Origin: Siderastrea siderea
Taxonomy: Eukaryota > Cnidaria > Anthozoa > Scleractinia > Rhizangiidae
DNA length: 64,000 bases
Reading direction: 5' to 3'
NCBI GenBank assembly: GCA_964030785.1
Contig: OZ034971.1
Span: 43,168,804 to 43,232,803 of the forward strand
In this document: piece after piece, positions 1 to 11,024 of the stretch
How positions within the stretch are numbered: position 1 is the first letter of the stretch
Layout: every line of letters begins with the position of its first letter
Notes under the pieces: generated by a model
What the model was told of the DNA's origin: nothing
Databases searched by the model: none
Seen by the model: the letters and a program-made list of their open reading frames with translations, nothing else
Position numbers and translations under genes: made by a program

Positions 1-1059
1 TCCTTATTTTCACTATTTCCATTGGCAGGGCACATTTTGATCTTTTCAGGTATTCATTTCCGTCGACAGTGACGTATCCTTCTGAGCAACCCGGAGTTTT
101 GCAAGTGTGTGTAACCCACTCATTCGTTGATACACAAATATGTTCCCACATTACCTTGCATAGATCTTCGGTGTTTAAACGTTTACCGCTGTTAGAGTAT
201 TCACACTTTAAGTCAGTGTCTGCCAACTTGCCTTTGCTGCTGAAATAGTTTACTACTATCCAAAGGAAGAAAGCGTCATTTACTTGTTGTTCATTCAATT
301 CCCACTCTTCATCATTTGTACGGGCAAACTCTTGGAGCTCAGTCAGCCACAGGCTGTCGCTTTCCTTAAATTTCAAATTGTAAACTTTAGCACGAGATTG
401 AAAGGTTGCTCCAGAGACCCAAACGTTACAAGCAATGTCTTTCAGCAGTTCTGTATGAAACACAGTCTTTGCTGACACCTGAAAGTACTCTTTTTTCTCA
501 ACTTGCACATCGCTGTAAATTCTGCAATCTCCAGTAGTCATCTTATAGTTTGGAAAGTACCTCATTTTACAGTTCTCACACTGACCATGAAACAGTGCTC
601 CAACATAAGTACCTTGCATCGTGTAAACTAAAGGGAACGATGGTCTGCTGTCAATGTTGATCTTTTTTCCACAGCATTGTGTCTTCGTAGGTAGCAATAT
701 AACGGGCTTAAACGCACTTTTCCCGCTTTTCTTAAACAATCGCGAATACAAATCGCGCTTTAACAATAAAGGATACTTGGTGTGTACCACTTTGAAAACG
801 GTTCTGCAGTTTGTTTTCTCCGTGAAAGGTAAATGTTTTGGATTTTTTCTTTCGCCATCATTGAGGCACACTTTCATTAAACTGGCATTTTCTTCCTTTG
901 GTTGGCTGCGCACAAATTCTGCCACTAGCTCAAATCTGTTTGGTGTTCCCTCAGGAAAATGGCTCACAGCAAACAAAAACGAGTTGAATTCTTCGTGATC
1001 CACAACTATCGCACACAGCTTTCTCTAGCATTGAATTTCTCATAAACTGTCAAAGCCAT
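1..1059 (-). CDS. KDZ-transposase-like protein, N-terminal cysteine-cluster region (partial, probable frameshift)
   Basis: Reading the minus strand from about 1019 to the window edge gives one uninterrupted frame of about 340 codons that runs off the left end. Two cysteine-containing blocks stand out: [13 protein letters not shown] followed by [12 protein letters not shown] (about 625-545), and [20 protein letters not shown] followed by RSKC (about 100-25). These resemble the CxC5 and CxC6 clusters that precede the catalytic domain in Kyakuja-Dileera-Zisupton (KDZ) transposases; the catalytic part would lie left of the window. A good start (ATG at 1057-1059, reading [13 protein letters not shown]) is in another frame and joins the long frame only if one base is missing near 1020-1024, in a run of A. 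Without that shift an in-frame TAG precedes the long frame, so either a frameshift or an upstream intron is needed. Family assignment is from recognised motifs, not a search. Confidence 0.65.
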
Positions 1060-1979
1060 TGAGTATCGATAACTAGACTTCTTAAAAAACAATTTCCCTA
1101 TGGATCATTTATTCAAATTTCTGCTAAATTACCGGACTGCCGACACTGAACGATTAATTAGTATTAACATTGTTAACTTAATGGTATTAATAACACATCT
1201 TTTTTATTCGCAAACAACAAATAGCGATTCCTTCACTGAAGGTTTTTTAAATACACTATGAAATTATTGAGGTCGGTTTAAGAAACTTTTCCCAGAGAAA
1301 AGTTACAGAATAATTTCATCAATGCAGCGACTTCAATAACTTAAAGCGGTAGCGGTAAAGCGCGCACAAATAAAGCATCATGTGCCGACAAAACGCGGCA
1401 ATTTCTCCGCCTTTAGATCTTTATTAACAAAAGGATAAAGCAAGTATAAGAATAACCCTGCGCGTGCTAACTGTTTTACTTGCGCCTAATTTGACGTCAC
1501 TAAACGATAATGAATTATGAAAAAAATACTAAACAACAATCAATTCAACATAATAGATTAAGAAAAACAGTTGTGGTATCCCGAGTGGAAACGATAAGTA
1601 AACAATAACCAGTTTACCATCAAACTGCGTTCATTTCACACAGAAGCTGCAAAAATCAAAGGTAAAACACCGTAACCTACATGTGAAAGTTTTCTTTCTT
1701 TTGTTTATTGTTACCATGTTATTTGTCAAAATTTTATTACCAAGGAATCATTGTGAAGAGAATCATCTCACGTTTGAGTATAAATTTGACATAAATGCAA
1801 AACATTTTATTCCTTTGTTCATTTTCCCCTCTCATTGGTTTAAATTTTATTACAAATCATCAATAGATCCGACTAATGTTACCTAAAAACCTTCACTTTG
1901 AAGTACTATTGCTTGAGTGTGTATTGCTTTGCGTTCAAACATTCGTGTTTCACCGTACGGTTTCATTTTTTTTCTAACA
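1060..1979. other. Divergent intergenic spacer
   Basis: AT-rich gene-free DNA between two genes that point away from each other, so it probably holds both promoters. I see no convincing TATA box, terminal inverted repeat or RNA gene. Plus-strand readings within it (for example 1683-1886) lack homology signals and are taken as chance. Confidence 0.4.
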
Positions 1980-3560
1980 ATGTCGCTGCTTCACAAGCTA
2001 CCAGACAACTTAAACAAAGCGTTAATCTACCAAAGGATATCGGCTGGCCAGGCCATATCATTTCCTTGGGATAAGACATCAACGAAAACACGCAATTTGG
2101 TTCAGGTGTACTCCAACAGTTTGGGATGTCCGGACGAGTACATCTTCTTCCCGCTCCTGACCGTTGCCGCCTCTTTCATTGGAACGAATGGCACGATGCA
2201 AATCAATGACAGCTGGGAGGAGCCTGCTATAGTTTGGTTTAACGTCTGCGCAAGAAAAGGCCAAAAGAAAACTGTGGCCCTCAACGTCCTAGCGAAGCCT
2301 GTAGGGGAAATTCAAAAAGAGATGCAGAATGATTTTAAAGAAGAGAACGGAGAAGCACAGGAAAAAGATCTTCCGCGTCTATTAGTGGACCATTTCTCTT
2401 TTGAGAAACTTCACCAAGTGATGTCGCAAAACGACAACAAGGTTCTCGGAGCCTACGACGAACTGACTCAATTCTACAACATGCTCGATCACTACAAAAC
2501 AAATTCCACCATGGACAGAAAGACACTATTGGCACTCAATGGTGGCGCACAATGGACAAGAGATTTTAAAAACGGCTCAGCAACCATGGATTCCACCTGC
2601 CTCAATATCACTGGTTTCATTCAACCCGCCTATGTTGTGAAGCTGTTGTCTCAAGACGACTTCGACGGGTTTAACGACAGGCAGCTGTATGTCTGCCCTG
2701 CAGAGCGCGATGTAGATTATGACGAACTAGTTCCATTTGATTCAAGCACCACTCCTGAACTAAAACAGGTTTACGAGATCATACGTCATTTTCACAGCCG
2801 CAGTGTCATCTACCAGCTTAATGAAGAAGCTCACGAGCTGTTCAGGCAATATCACGACGAGCTGAAGAGCAGAAAACTTGCGATCAAACATGACGAAAAT
2901 CGACGCGGAATTATTGCAAAAGCAATCGGCCAAATGGCTCGTGTGTGTATGATTGTGCATGTTTTAGATACGGCCATTACAGCTGCTTATCAAGAGATTG
3001 AAAGAGTTGCCGATGACAACCATACACAAGCGGAGATTTCACCAATTATCTCCAAACAATCTGCACTTCAAGCCATTGCTGTTATGAATTATGTCGTCGA
3101 CACAAAATTTGCCATGATGCCACCTGAGGAAAAACTTCAAGAATCTGTCCCTCCAGCAAGTACATCACAAGTTCAAGAAGTAGAGCCTCAACCACAAGAG
3201 GCGCCCCTAGAGCATTTCCAACAGGAAACACTGACTGACCGCCACGCAAAATATGTTAAAAAGGTTTTGCTCTACAAAGGAGCTCAAGTAAAAGCCAGTG
3301 ATGTTTCCGGCCGGCATCTTATGCCAGCAGTCACTCCACTACCCAATAGCACAAATCGCTACCCAACAACAGCAGCGGAGAACTTTCTTAAGTGTATGGA
3401 AGGCTTAGGACTTGGTGAAATTGTACGTAGCCCCAACAACAGGTCGCGCGAATGCTGTGTTTTAAGGAAGAGGCCACTCGAGGACATGACAACCAAGGCG
3501 AGAAACAAGCTCAGAAAGGTTAATGTTACGGACGAACAATACAATCAGTCCTTTTGCTAG
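1980..3560 (+). CDS. DUF3987-like primase/helicase-type NTPase, intronless
   Basis: A single-exon 526-residue protein. The frame stays open upstream without a further ATG, and the ATG at 1980 ([10 protein letters not shown]) is taken as the start. The segment around residues 80-165 has the look of DUF3987 proteins, a P-loop NTPase family mostly known from phages, plasmids and bacterial mobile elements: [20 protein letters not shown] carries a GxxKT phosphate-loop-like motif, and [11 protein letters not shown] about 65 residues later resembles a Walker B strand ending in DE. The Walker A is degenerate (GQKKT rather than GxxGKS/T), so ATPase activity is uncertain. The C-terminal third is Gln/Pro/Glu-rich and then basic, perhaps nucleic-acid binding. 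It lacks introns, faces away from a KDZ-like gene, and is followed by an AATAAA signal, suggesting mobile-element cargo. Role inferred; not named as a known gene. Confidence 0.7.
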   Translation: MSLLHKLPDNLNKALIYQRISAGQAISFPWDKTSTKTRNLVQVYSNSLGCPDEYIFFPLLTVAASFIGTNGTMQINDSWEEPAIVWFNVCARKGQKKTVALNVLAKPVGEIQKEMQNDFKEENGEAQEKDLPRLLVDHFSFEKLHQVMSQNDNKVLGAYDELTQFYNMLDHYKTNSTMDRKTLLALNGGAQWTRDFKNGSATMDSTCLNITGFIQPAYVVKLLSQDDFDGFNDRQLYVCPAERDVDYDELVPFDSSTTPELKQVYEIIRHFHSRSVIYQLNEEAHELFRQYHDELKSRKLAIKHDENRRGIIAKAIGQMARVCMIVHVLDTAITAAYQEIERVADDNHTQAEISPIISKQSALQAIAVMNYVVDTKFAMMPPEEKLQESVPPASTSQVQEVEPQPQEAPLEHFQQETLTDRHAKYVKKVLLYKGAQVKASDVSGRHLMPAVTPLPNSTNRYPTTAAENFLKCMEGLGLGEIVRSPNNRSRECCVLRKRPLEDMTTKARNKLRKVNVTDEQYNQSFC

Positions 3561-3607
3561 ATCATTTTGGTTCCATAAACTATTATACAGACATTTCAAA
3601 TTTCAGT

Positions 3608-3613
3608 AATAAA
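3608..3613 (+). terminator. Polyadenylation signal AATAAA
   Basis: Canonical AATAAA 48 bases after the TAG of the DUF3987-like gene, in the spacing expected for a eukaryotic 3' end. Confidence 0.55.
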
Positions 3614-4019
3614 CAATCACGTTAACAATTTCATATTTAATTAAATTTCACTTTACAATCAGTTTTACAATTTCAAATTTTTTCCATTGATAAGGATTAG
3701 ATTATTGTCATTTTCTTCAACTTTTTAGATTCTGTAATAAGTGTATATAAGTATAGTTAAAATTTTTACATTTCATTTAGTTCCATTTTGTTCAACTTTT
3801 TAAAATTTGTTATAAGTGTATATAAGAGCAGTCAAAAGTTTTCACATCTCTAGTTGCATGATATATATAAGTCTTCACAAATTTTTCCATTGATATAGAT
3901 TTCAACATTTTCATTTTGTTTAACTTTTAATTGTTCAAAAAATAAATGTTTTGTTTCACAAAAAGTGTAGTGAATATACCTCGTTCTTTCATCCATGAGC
4001 CAATAAATAATCACAGATC
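3614..4019. other. AT-rich spacer with short degenerate duplication
   Basis: No gene seen. Two imperfect copies of a segment containing TTCAACTTTTTA and AAGTGTATATAAG lie about 85 bases apart (about 3716-3760 and 3790-3830). Confidence 0.4.
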
Positions 4020-5190
4020 AAACTTTTGAGAGTTTTGATACTCTCTCTGATATTTTAAGAATATCATGATATTTGGATAACATCGTGATATATCAAAATA
4101 TCAAACCCCATCAGAGATATAGTCTTCTTAGAAAACTCTTGAGATTTTGATACTCTCTGATATTTTGAGAATATCATGATATATCAAAATATCAAACCCT
4201 ATAAGAGATATAGTCTTCTTCTCAAACTCTTGAGATTTTGATACTCTCTTTGATATTTTGATAATATCATGAGATTTTGATAATATCATGATATATCAAA
4301 ATATCAAACCCTATCAGAGATATAGTCTTCTTCTCAAACACTTGATATCTTGAGAGACCATTAGATATTTTGAGAATATCATGAGATTTTGATAATATCA
4401 TGATATATCAAAATATCAAACCCTATCAGAGATATAGTCTTCTTATCCGACTCTTGAGATTTTGATACTCTCTTTGATATTTTGATAATATCATGAGATT
4501 TTGATAATATCATGATATATCAAAATATCAAACCCTATCAGAGATATAGTCTTCTTCTCAAACACTTGATATCTTGAGAGACTATTTGATATTTTGATAA
4601 TATCATGAGATTTTGATAATATCATGATATATCAAAATACCAAACCCTATCAGAGATATAGTCTTCTTATCAGACTCTTGAGATTTTGATACTCTCTTTG
4701 ATATTTTGATAATATCATGAGATTTTGATAATATCATGATATATCAAAATATCAAACCCTATAAGAGATATAGTCTTCTTCTCAAACTCTTGAGATTTTG
4801 ATACTCTCTTTGATATTTTGATAATATCATGAGATTTTGATAATATCATGATATATCAAAATATCAAACCCTATAAGAGATATAGTCTTCTTCTCAAACT
4901 CTTGAGATTTTGATACTCTCTTTGATATTTTGATAATATCATGACATTTTGATAATATCATGATATATAAAAATATCAAACCCTATAAGAGATATAGTCT
5001 TCTTATCAGACTCTTGAGATTTTGATACTCTCTTTGATATTTTGATAATATCATGAGATTTTGATAATATCATGATATATCAAAATATCAAACCCTATAA
5101 GAGATATAGACTTCTTCTCAAACACTTGATATCTTGAGAGACTTTCTGATATTTTAAGAATATCATGAGATTTTGATAATATCATGATAT
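4020..5190. repeat. 112-bp tandem satellite with internal palindromes, about 10 units
   Basis: The landmark TATAGTCTTCTT (or a one-base variant) occurs at 4118, 4209, 4321, 4433, 4545, 4657, 4769, 4881, 4993 and 5105. After the first interval of 91 the spacing is exactly 112 every time; the short unit lacks one copy of the GATTTTGATAATATCATGA segment. Each full unit contains TTTGATATTTTGATA facing its inverse TATCAAAATATCAAA around TCATGA cores, so it can fold into a hairpin. Units fall into types by the junction: CTCAAACTCTTGAGATTTTG, ATCAGACTCTTGAGATTTTG, and CTCAAACACTTGATATCTTG, used in mixed order. The array decays into non-periodic TGATAT-rich DNA to about 5260. Confidence 0.95.
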
Positions 5191-5427
5191 TCTGATATCT
5201 TCTGCACTGGAGAATATCAAAATATCATTGCCTTGTATCACTCTCAAAATATCATGATATTATCAAGAAAAAATAGAAGAAATGTATAAAAAAATATTTG
5301 ATTTATCGAAAATGATAAGAAGATTTGATATTTTGATATTCCGCAATACCGCACCTCACTCAAAAATCTGTGGTACGAGAATCCTATCAATCCCACTCAG
5401 ATGTTTTCTAACTCTTTCATCCTGCAA

Positions 5428-6470
5428 ATGGCGGAACAAAGAATGCAGTTCGAAAAGACGCACCGGGGCTGTGAACTTTGGTGTAGGAATCAGCGCTCCA
5501 AGCGGAATTATTTTTTACTGGCGGCGGCGAAACGGCCTGCGATCAACACGTGGAATCATTATTACAGGAATCAAAGCATCATGGGGAAGTGCGAAATTGT
5601 GGACGATCAATTCCGTGCAGTGGCATCATTTCTTGAGGCCAATAAGGACTCCTCAGATGTGCCGCCCAAGCCAGTGTACGAGATGGTCTGCCAGTATGTG
5701 GGTAAACTGGAAGAGGCTAGCACATTCTCCACCACAGTATTACAAAAGTGTGATGTTGAGGTGGCTGAATATATGGCTGACAATGGACCAAAAAGAGGTA
5801 AGCTTTAATTCAAGTTGATATCATAGTATGTATATACACCTAGATATGAAATATTAAGAGCACAGACAAAATGTGGGTGCTTGTTCTTGGACTATTGTCT
5901 TGAATGCTTCCAGGCATATTCATTCCCTGTCATTTAAAGTTTATTAGACATCAATTCCCAAGGCAGGGCATTAAGTAACCTGGAGATGAAGCATTTGTTA
6001 AAACAGAAAGCAGCACTACAGTACTATACATTTATCTTGCACAATAGTTAAAAATTGTCATTAAATGTGGTCATTTCCCCTGAAAATTCCACTTGGCACA
6101 AAGTTTAACTCTGTTTTTAATATAATATTTGCAATGAACTGATCCACTTTTCAGTTTACTAGGTCAGAGAATATTTTATAAATTGGTTTTATTTTGCATT
6201 GCCATAGGTTACAAGGATGAAGTGGCCTTCCTGTCAGAAGAGGCAAGACCTCAACTGCAAGAAATTGACAAAGTTGTTAAAACCAAGTTGGAACAGGCTA
6301 GAGATTGTATGCATGCAGCTAGGGAAAAATATGGATACTCCACTTCGTTCAAAAGTGCAAAGCGCAAAAGGCAAAAGGGCAAAAAGTCTCCTTGCGAGCC
6401 ATGTACATCACAGACTCATGACTCTGTCGCAGTCGTTGATTCAGAGTCAGAGTGTGAGAATGACAGTTAA
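5428..6470 (+). CDS. Small two-exon gene of unknown function
   Basis: Exon 1 (5428-5797) ends AAAGAG|GTAAGC and exon 2 (6208-6470) begins after CCATAG; joining them keeps the frame (PKRG|YKDEVAF) and gives 210 residues. The start ATG at 5428 sits in AAATGG, a fair initiation context; an upstream exon cannot be excluded. The protein has no domain I recognise. The first half is mixed and contains Trp and Cys residues (HRGCELWCRNQRSKRNY). The middle is helical and charged (EARPQLQEIDKVVKTKLEQA). The end has a basic stretch KSAKRKRQKGKK that looks like a nuclear localisation signal, followed by an acidic tail. It begins about 170 bases after the palindromic DNA beside the satellite. Splice fit supports a real gene or a recent element-borne one; function unknown. 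Confidence 0.6.
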
Positions 6471-6774
6471 GAAGAGATGACTCACTTTTTATATACCATA
6501 TTATTAAAAGGGAAGTTGAAAAACTGTAGAGCTGAAGGATTTTCCTTCCTTGCGCTAGTTTAATATCAGATTTACAGCAAGGAGCCTAAAGGTTTGACTG
6601 CTTTAAATTTATTTGGTCATTCATTAGTGCAGGTTAATCCAATCAGAGGCCAACTGAAAACTGTCCTTGAATTCTGATTGGGTAATAATAACAAATTGGA
6701 TAACAATGATAAAAAATATGTGAATTAATTTAAAGTAGTAACACTTTTGGGTTCCTTACTGTGGTGCATGCCTT

Positions 6775-7290
6775 CTCGAACAGAACTTTCTATTGGTCTG
6801 TTGTATTTTTATAGTTACTGTTGCATAAAATATTTATAGAGAAAATTTATGTAGCAACAGATGTTTGAATTTTGTATGTATAGCATTTAAAGCAGTTATG
6901 GTAATGGTTGTTTAATGTATAAACTGCAAAGTACAATAAGCAGTCTTTTGAAAATAGCATTCCCAAACAGACCTTTCTATTGTTACTGTTGCATACAATA
7001 CTTTAATATCTTGTTTTTTATTGATCAAATTATTTATTTTATAAGTCAAAATTTGCAGTATTTAAATATTTATAGAGAAAATTAATGTTACAAAAGATGT
7101 TTGAATTTTGTAAATCAAAATGTATAGCAATTAAAGCAGTTATGGTTATGGATGTTCAATATATACACTGCAAAATACAATAAGCAGTGTTTAGAAAATA
7201 GCATTCTCAAACAGACCTATCTTATGGTCTGTTGAATTTTTATTGTTACTGTTGCATACAATATTTATAGAGAGAATTTTAACATGTTAT
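6775..7290. repeat. Imperfect direct repeat, about 2.3 copies of a 210-240 bp unit
   Basis: The segment with AAACAGACCTTTCTATTG, GTTACTGTTGCATACAATA, AGATGTTTGAATTTTGTA, AAAGCAGTTATGG and CAATAAGCAGT recurs in the same order from about 6775, 6960 and 7205, the last copy being partial. Units differ by an AT-rich insertion near 7010-7060. Confidence 0.8.
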
Positions 7291-10231
7291 TTATTGATCA
7301 AATGAAGCCAATCTTGTTTATTGAAGAAAATTTTAAACTATGTTATATTATTCTTAAGGCTCAATTCTTATTGATGGATAAAAATAGACAGTTTCTGCCA
7401 GCTTGTGGTTTTAATAGATAAAGACATTTCTAAATATACATTTTGTTACTACAGTTGTCAATAGGTGAAATAATAAAATTGGTAGTTGACCCCTTTGAAT
7501 TGTCTTTTATATAGGTACATGATCTATAGAATTACAATACTTCAATTCCTAAATAATAAAACAATCACGTTTTTATTTATGTGCTACAGACTGTTACTAT
7601 TATTTTCTTGGCTTGAACATAGGCAATGAACACCAAAGTATGTTTTATAGAACTCTGCAAAAACATGGATTACCCAGAGGACAAAAATTAAAAGCTTTTT
7701 GATATATTTAATCGTCTTTTGTACTCGTGCACATATCCAGAGCATCAGTTTCACGCGTTTGTATATTTTGAACCCTGCACCAATACAATGTGGCCTGCCT
7801 TTTAATACTCTTGTTTGTTCCATTTCCTTTATAAGTAAATCTTACAAAAAATACCTGCACACGACAACTGTTAGGGTGGGAATCTGAATGCATGAATATC
7901 TTTGAATCATAATATCCTTCTAGATCAGAGGGTTTACTTTAATAGGAAATCTAATTGGTAAATCACACGTCACGCGCTTGCAAAATACCAAATCACGCAT
8001 CAAAATATGTGATGCCCAGTCTCGTATCATGTATTATAAACTCACAGCTACTTTTGGGGCCGTCACGTGTCACGCAAAAATCCTTTGCCACGCCCTGATT
8101 GCGGCTGCTCGATATTTTTTCCCTCCTTAACAATTCTGCATGTTTTTTTTTTTACCAGAAGCACATGCTCGATATTTTTTTTGGGATTTGCACAACCCCC
8201 CCATCAAAAATCTAATGGTCCACCCCTTACCACAAACGGCTGGAAACATGCAAATTATTGTGTTAATATTGTTGCTGTTAAACAATACTGAGACGAGTTC
8301 TGTTCAGAAACATTTGAAATAAACTCAGTCAAACGAACATCGTAGTGGTCAATTGTATCAGTATATTAAATAACCGATCTCACGCTTTGAACACCCTCAA
8401 CAGTATGGATATAATCGTATATTTCTTAGAAGGGATCTCTGTATTATCTTTGGTAGACAGCTAGGCCACAACATTTTTAAAAGTCATCCATCTAGAGTAG
8501 ATTGAAACTATCGCTTAGTATTTTACACTTCTTAAACTCTTAAAGGCCAAGATTCCTGCATCGTAATTCATGACCGACAAAGCCGATATCTGGACCACCG
8601 GTTGTGCACCGTTGATGCAGTTGTTGATGTGTGCAGTTTAAATTCAAGTTAACGAGTTTGACCGACTAAAATCGTAATTTCTCAGCTCTTAGACGGGATA
8701 TTTTCTATTATTAAATAAAAACTGGACTAGCTATATTGTGTTTCTAGCATTTTGATTGGCTGAACGGAGCTAGGCTATTAGCTCATATACCTGCTGTGAC
8801 CAAACATGGTCAATGAACACTCAACAACAAAGTGAGCTGAAAGTTTTTTCCCCGTGAGCAACCCGGCGAGAAAAATGGAGCGAACTTAAATTAAGCAGAA
8901 ATCCCAACAGCGTCACTGAGACACAAATCAAAATTCTTCCGGAGTGCATGACTTCTTGGGACGACAAGAAACTATGTACAAATAGATATTTAAGCATTTA
9001 GCGTTGTGTTTACAATTATTACGTCGATCATTAACATTTTACAAACGGTAGGTTTTGTCAGGAAGGCTTTCCACTCCAAAATATCAAGACAAGACATAAA
9101 ACAGAACACAGTAAAATGGAAGAGAAGCATTTAATAAAAACTGTCACACATTCATGGCAAGCAATACGAAAATCAAGAAGCAAACTAAACAAGTACTGAA
9201 CAAACTACCAAGAAGAAAGGAAGGGCGACATCTTTTCGGCTATACCACGCAAAACTGACACTGGTTTACCTGCAATCGTTGTAGCTCTGTGTTCCATATG
9301 CTCCAAATGTTTAGATACAAATCATATGCCATGCAAAATGAGTTGAATCGCTTTCCCACTTGTTTGAGTGGTTTATACCGTTCCGTCCGTAACCTCTAAA
9401 CTGAGAACAATTACGTTTTGTCCTTTGCGTTTAACAAACTAAGGTAGTGAATTCTGACGTTCCTCACAATAGTAATCTTGTTTCTGAGCTGCATATAAAT
9501 TACCTGTTCAAGTTCAAATTCTGTCTTCAATTCGATCAAACAGGCACATGTCGACACATGATGACGCAGTTGTGTGAACGGATAATAAACTTGTTCGGTT
9601 CAACTCCCACAGCTAATATGGTAAAATCATAAAGCTTCAATCCGCTTTGAACGATGATTATAACGATGTTTCAAGAAAAATCAAACACGTAACACATTTC
9701 AGAGCCAATAATTAGAAGATTTTTTCGCCAATACTTGTGCCACCTCGTTCACATCGGAGCAGTTTCATTGATTCATTCAGCTTTGGAAAGAGACGCTATC
9801 ATTCGATATCCAGCACGCCCTCGTTGAATAATAGTTAAATATAAAACATAGGATATTTGTAGTCGAAGAGCTAAGTAGGCTACCAAGTTAGGTGACATAA
9901 TCGAAATTCAGCGAGCAAACAACAATTTTACGGACACCGCTAATCAGACTGACAACCAATCAGGTTGCAACGGCAATGCCGCTAACAGTATTCACTTCCA
10001 ATAATGATGTCAAATTGGCAAAGCAAACTCTTGAAGACACTCCATTTCGCTTGCCGGGAGACTGAGTTTGCTTGCAAAAGTTCACTGACCGCATAGGCTA
10101 CGAACAGCGCCTCTTTCCGCTCAGGGATTCTGAAGCGAAAGTAACTCGCGAACGAGCGCAAACGTGACACGCATTGGTGAGCCGCTTATCGTTTGTGTGT
10201 ATTCTTGTAAAACTCCCTTGATATCTTCGTG
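7291..10231. other. Gene-free stretch
   Basis: No convincing coding region. The DNA is AT-rich up to about 8.7 kb and more mixed afterwards. The segment around 8090-8210 repeats GCTCGATATTTTTT twice in pyrimidine-rich sequence. A fragment near 10080-10135 (GCCTCTTTCCGCTCAGGGAT) matches a repeat also found at about 51265-51285. No RNA gene was seen. Confidence 0.4.
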
Positions 10232-11024
10232 ATGAAATTCAAACCATTCTCCCTTGGTTTCGCTTTTGTGTCCGCCATTGCGTTTCTTTATATTGTGGGA
10301 TACTATATTTTTACTAAACAAGTACCAGACGAAACGATTCTTGAAGGAAAGGTTTCTACAACTGGCCATCAAACATGGATTGATGGACCTACTGTTGAAC
10401 ACAAACCGAGCGAACAACAGCAAAAGCGTGTTTATCAGTACGTGGCACCCGGTGACTCTTCTGTGGTAGGCAAGGCATTTCAAATAGACAATGAAACGAC
10501 GCTTCTTGTGCAAGATTTTCTCAAGGAGAAAACGTTTAAACGTAAACCCGTGACACTAGACGCCAAGACGCCATTTTTTGACCTTGTCGTTCCCGTTACG
10601 GCAGCCTCGAGCAACCATTTAGGAGAGCTCATGCCGAATGTGAACTACTTCGCCACGCGCTTTCCAGGAACAAAACTGTTTTGTTATGACATCGGGCTTC
10701 AAGAACCTGAAGTTGCTCAATTACAAAAGCTGCCCCACGTGATATACAGAAAGTTTCACTTTGATAAATATCCACCTCACATTAAAAACCTGCTCAACTA
10801 CGCTTGGAAAATATTGATAATTGGAGAACTGCTGGCTGAATTTGATGGAGTCATGTGGTTTGACACTTCCGTGAAAGTATACGGGGATCTTACCCACGTT
10901 TTAGAAAGAATGGTTCACTTCAAATCTGGAATTCTATTTTATCGCGAAATTGGACCTCACACTCACTCCATTGTAGCTGCCATTGATCCAGGCATGAGGG
11001 AGTTCTTTCCATTGACCCCACAAA
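10232..11024 (+). pseudogene. DUF1647-like putative glycosyltransferase, copy 1, 3'-truncated
   Basis: The protein starts MKFKPFSLGF and has a hydrophobic anchor at residues 6-28, as in type II Golgi membrane proteins. It aligns almost residue for residue with the intact gene at 26592-27683 through PFFDLVVPVTAASSNHLGEL, FCYDIGLQEPEV, FDKYPPHIKNLLNYAWKILI and GVMWFDTSVKVYGD, up to EFFPLTPQ. There the similarity stops abruptly at about 11024 and the following sequence reads, on the opposite strand, as an Academ-transposase relic. The frame continues about 22 unrelated codons to a stop at 11089. The last 100 or so residues of the family domain are absent and I did not find them downstream, so a functional enzyme is unlikely. 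The family name follows from the WFDTS and KYPPH..L..YAWK pattern and is tentative. Confidence 0.8.

Noticed and set aside
284..998. Plus-strand readings of 63 and 114 codons
   Set aside because: They are antisense to the KDZ-like minus-strand frame, which carries the recognisable cysteine motifs.
1683..1886. 67-codon plus-strand reading in the divergent spacer
   Set aside because: AT-rich, starts at a non-ATG codon, and has no conserved features.
1917..1979. Longer N-terminus for the DUF3987-like gene
   Set aside because: The upstream open frame begins at GTG and has no ATG; in a eukaryote the ATG at 1980 is the better start.
4020..5190. CRISPR-like array
   Set aside because: Units are contiguous and almost identical throughout; there are no unique spacers, and the context is eukaryotic.
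5282..5818. Alternative 178-codon frame
   Set aside because: It overlaps exon 1 of the spliced gene in another frame and does not continue across a splice junction.
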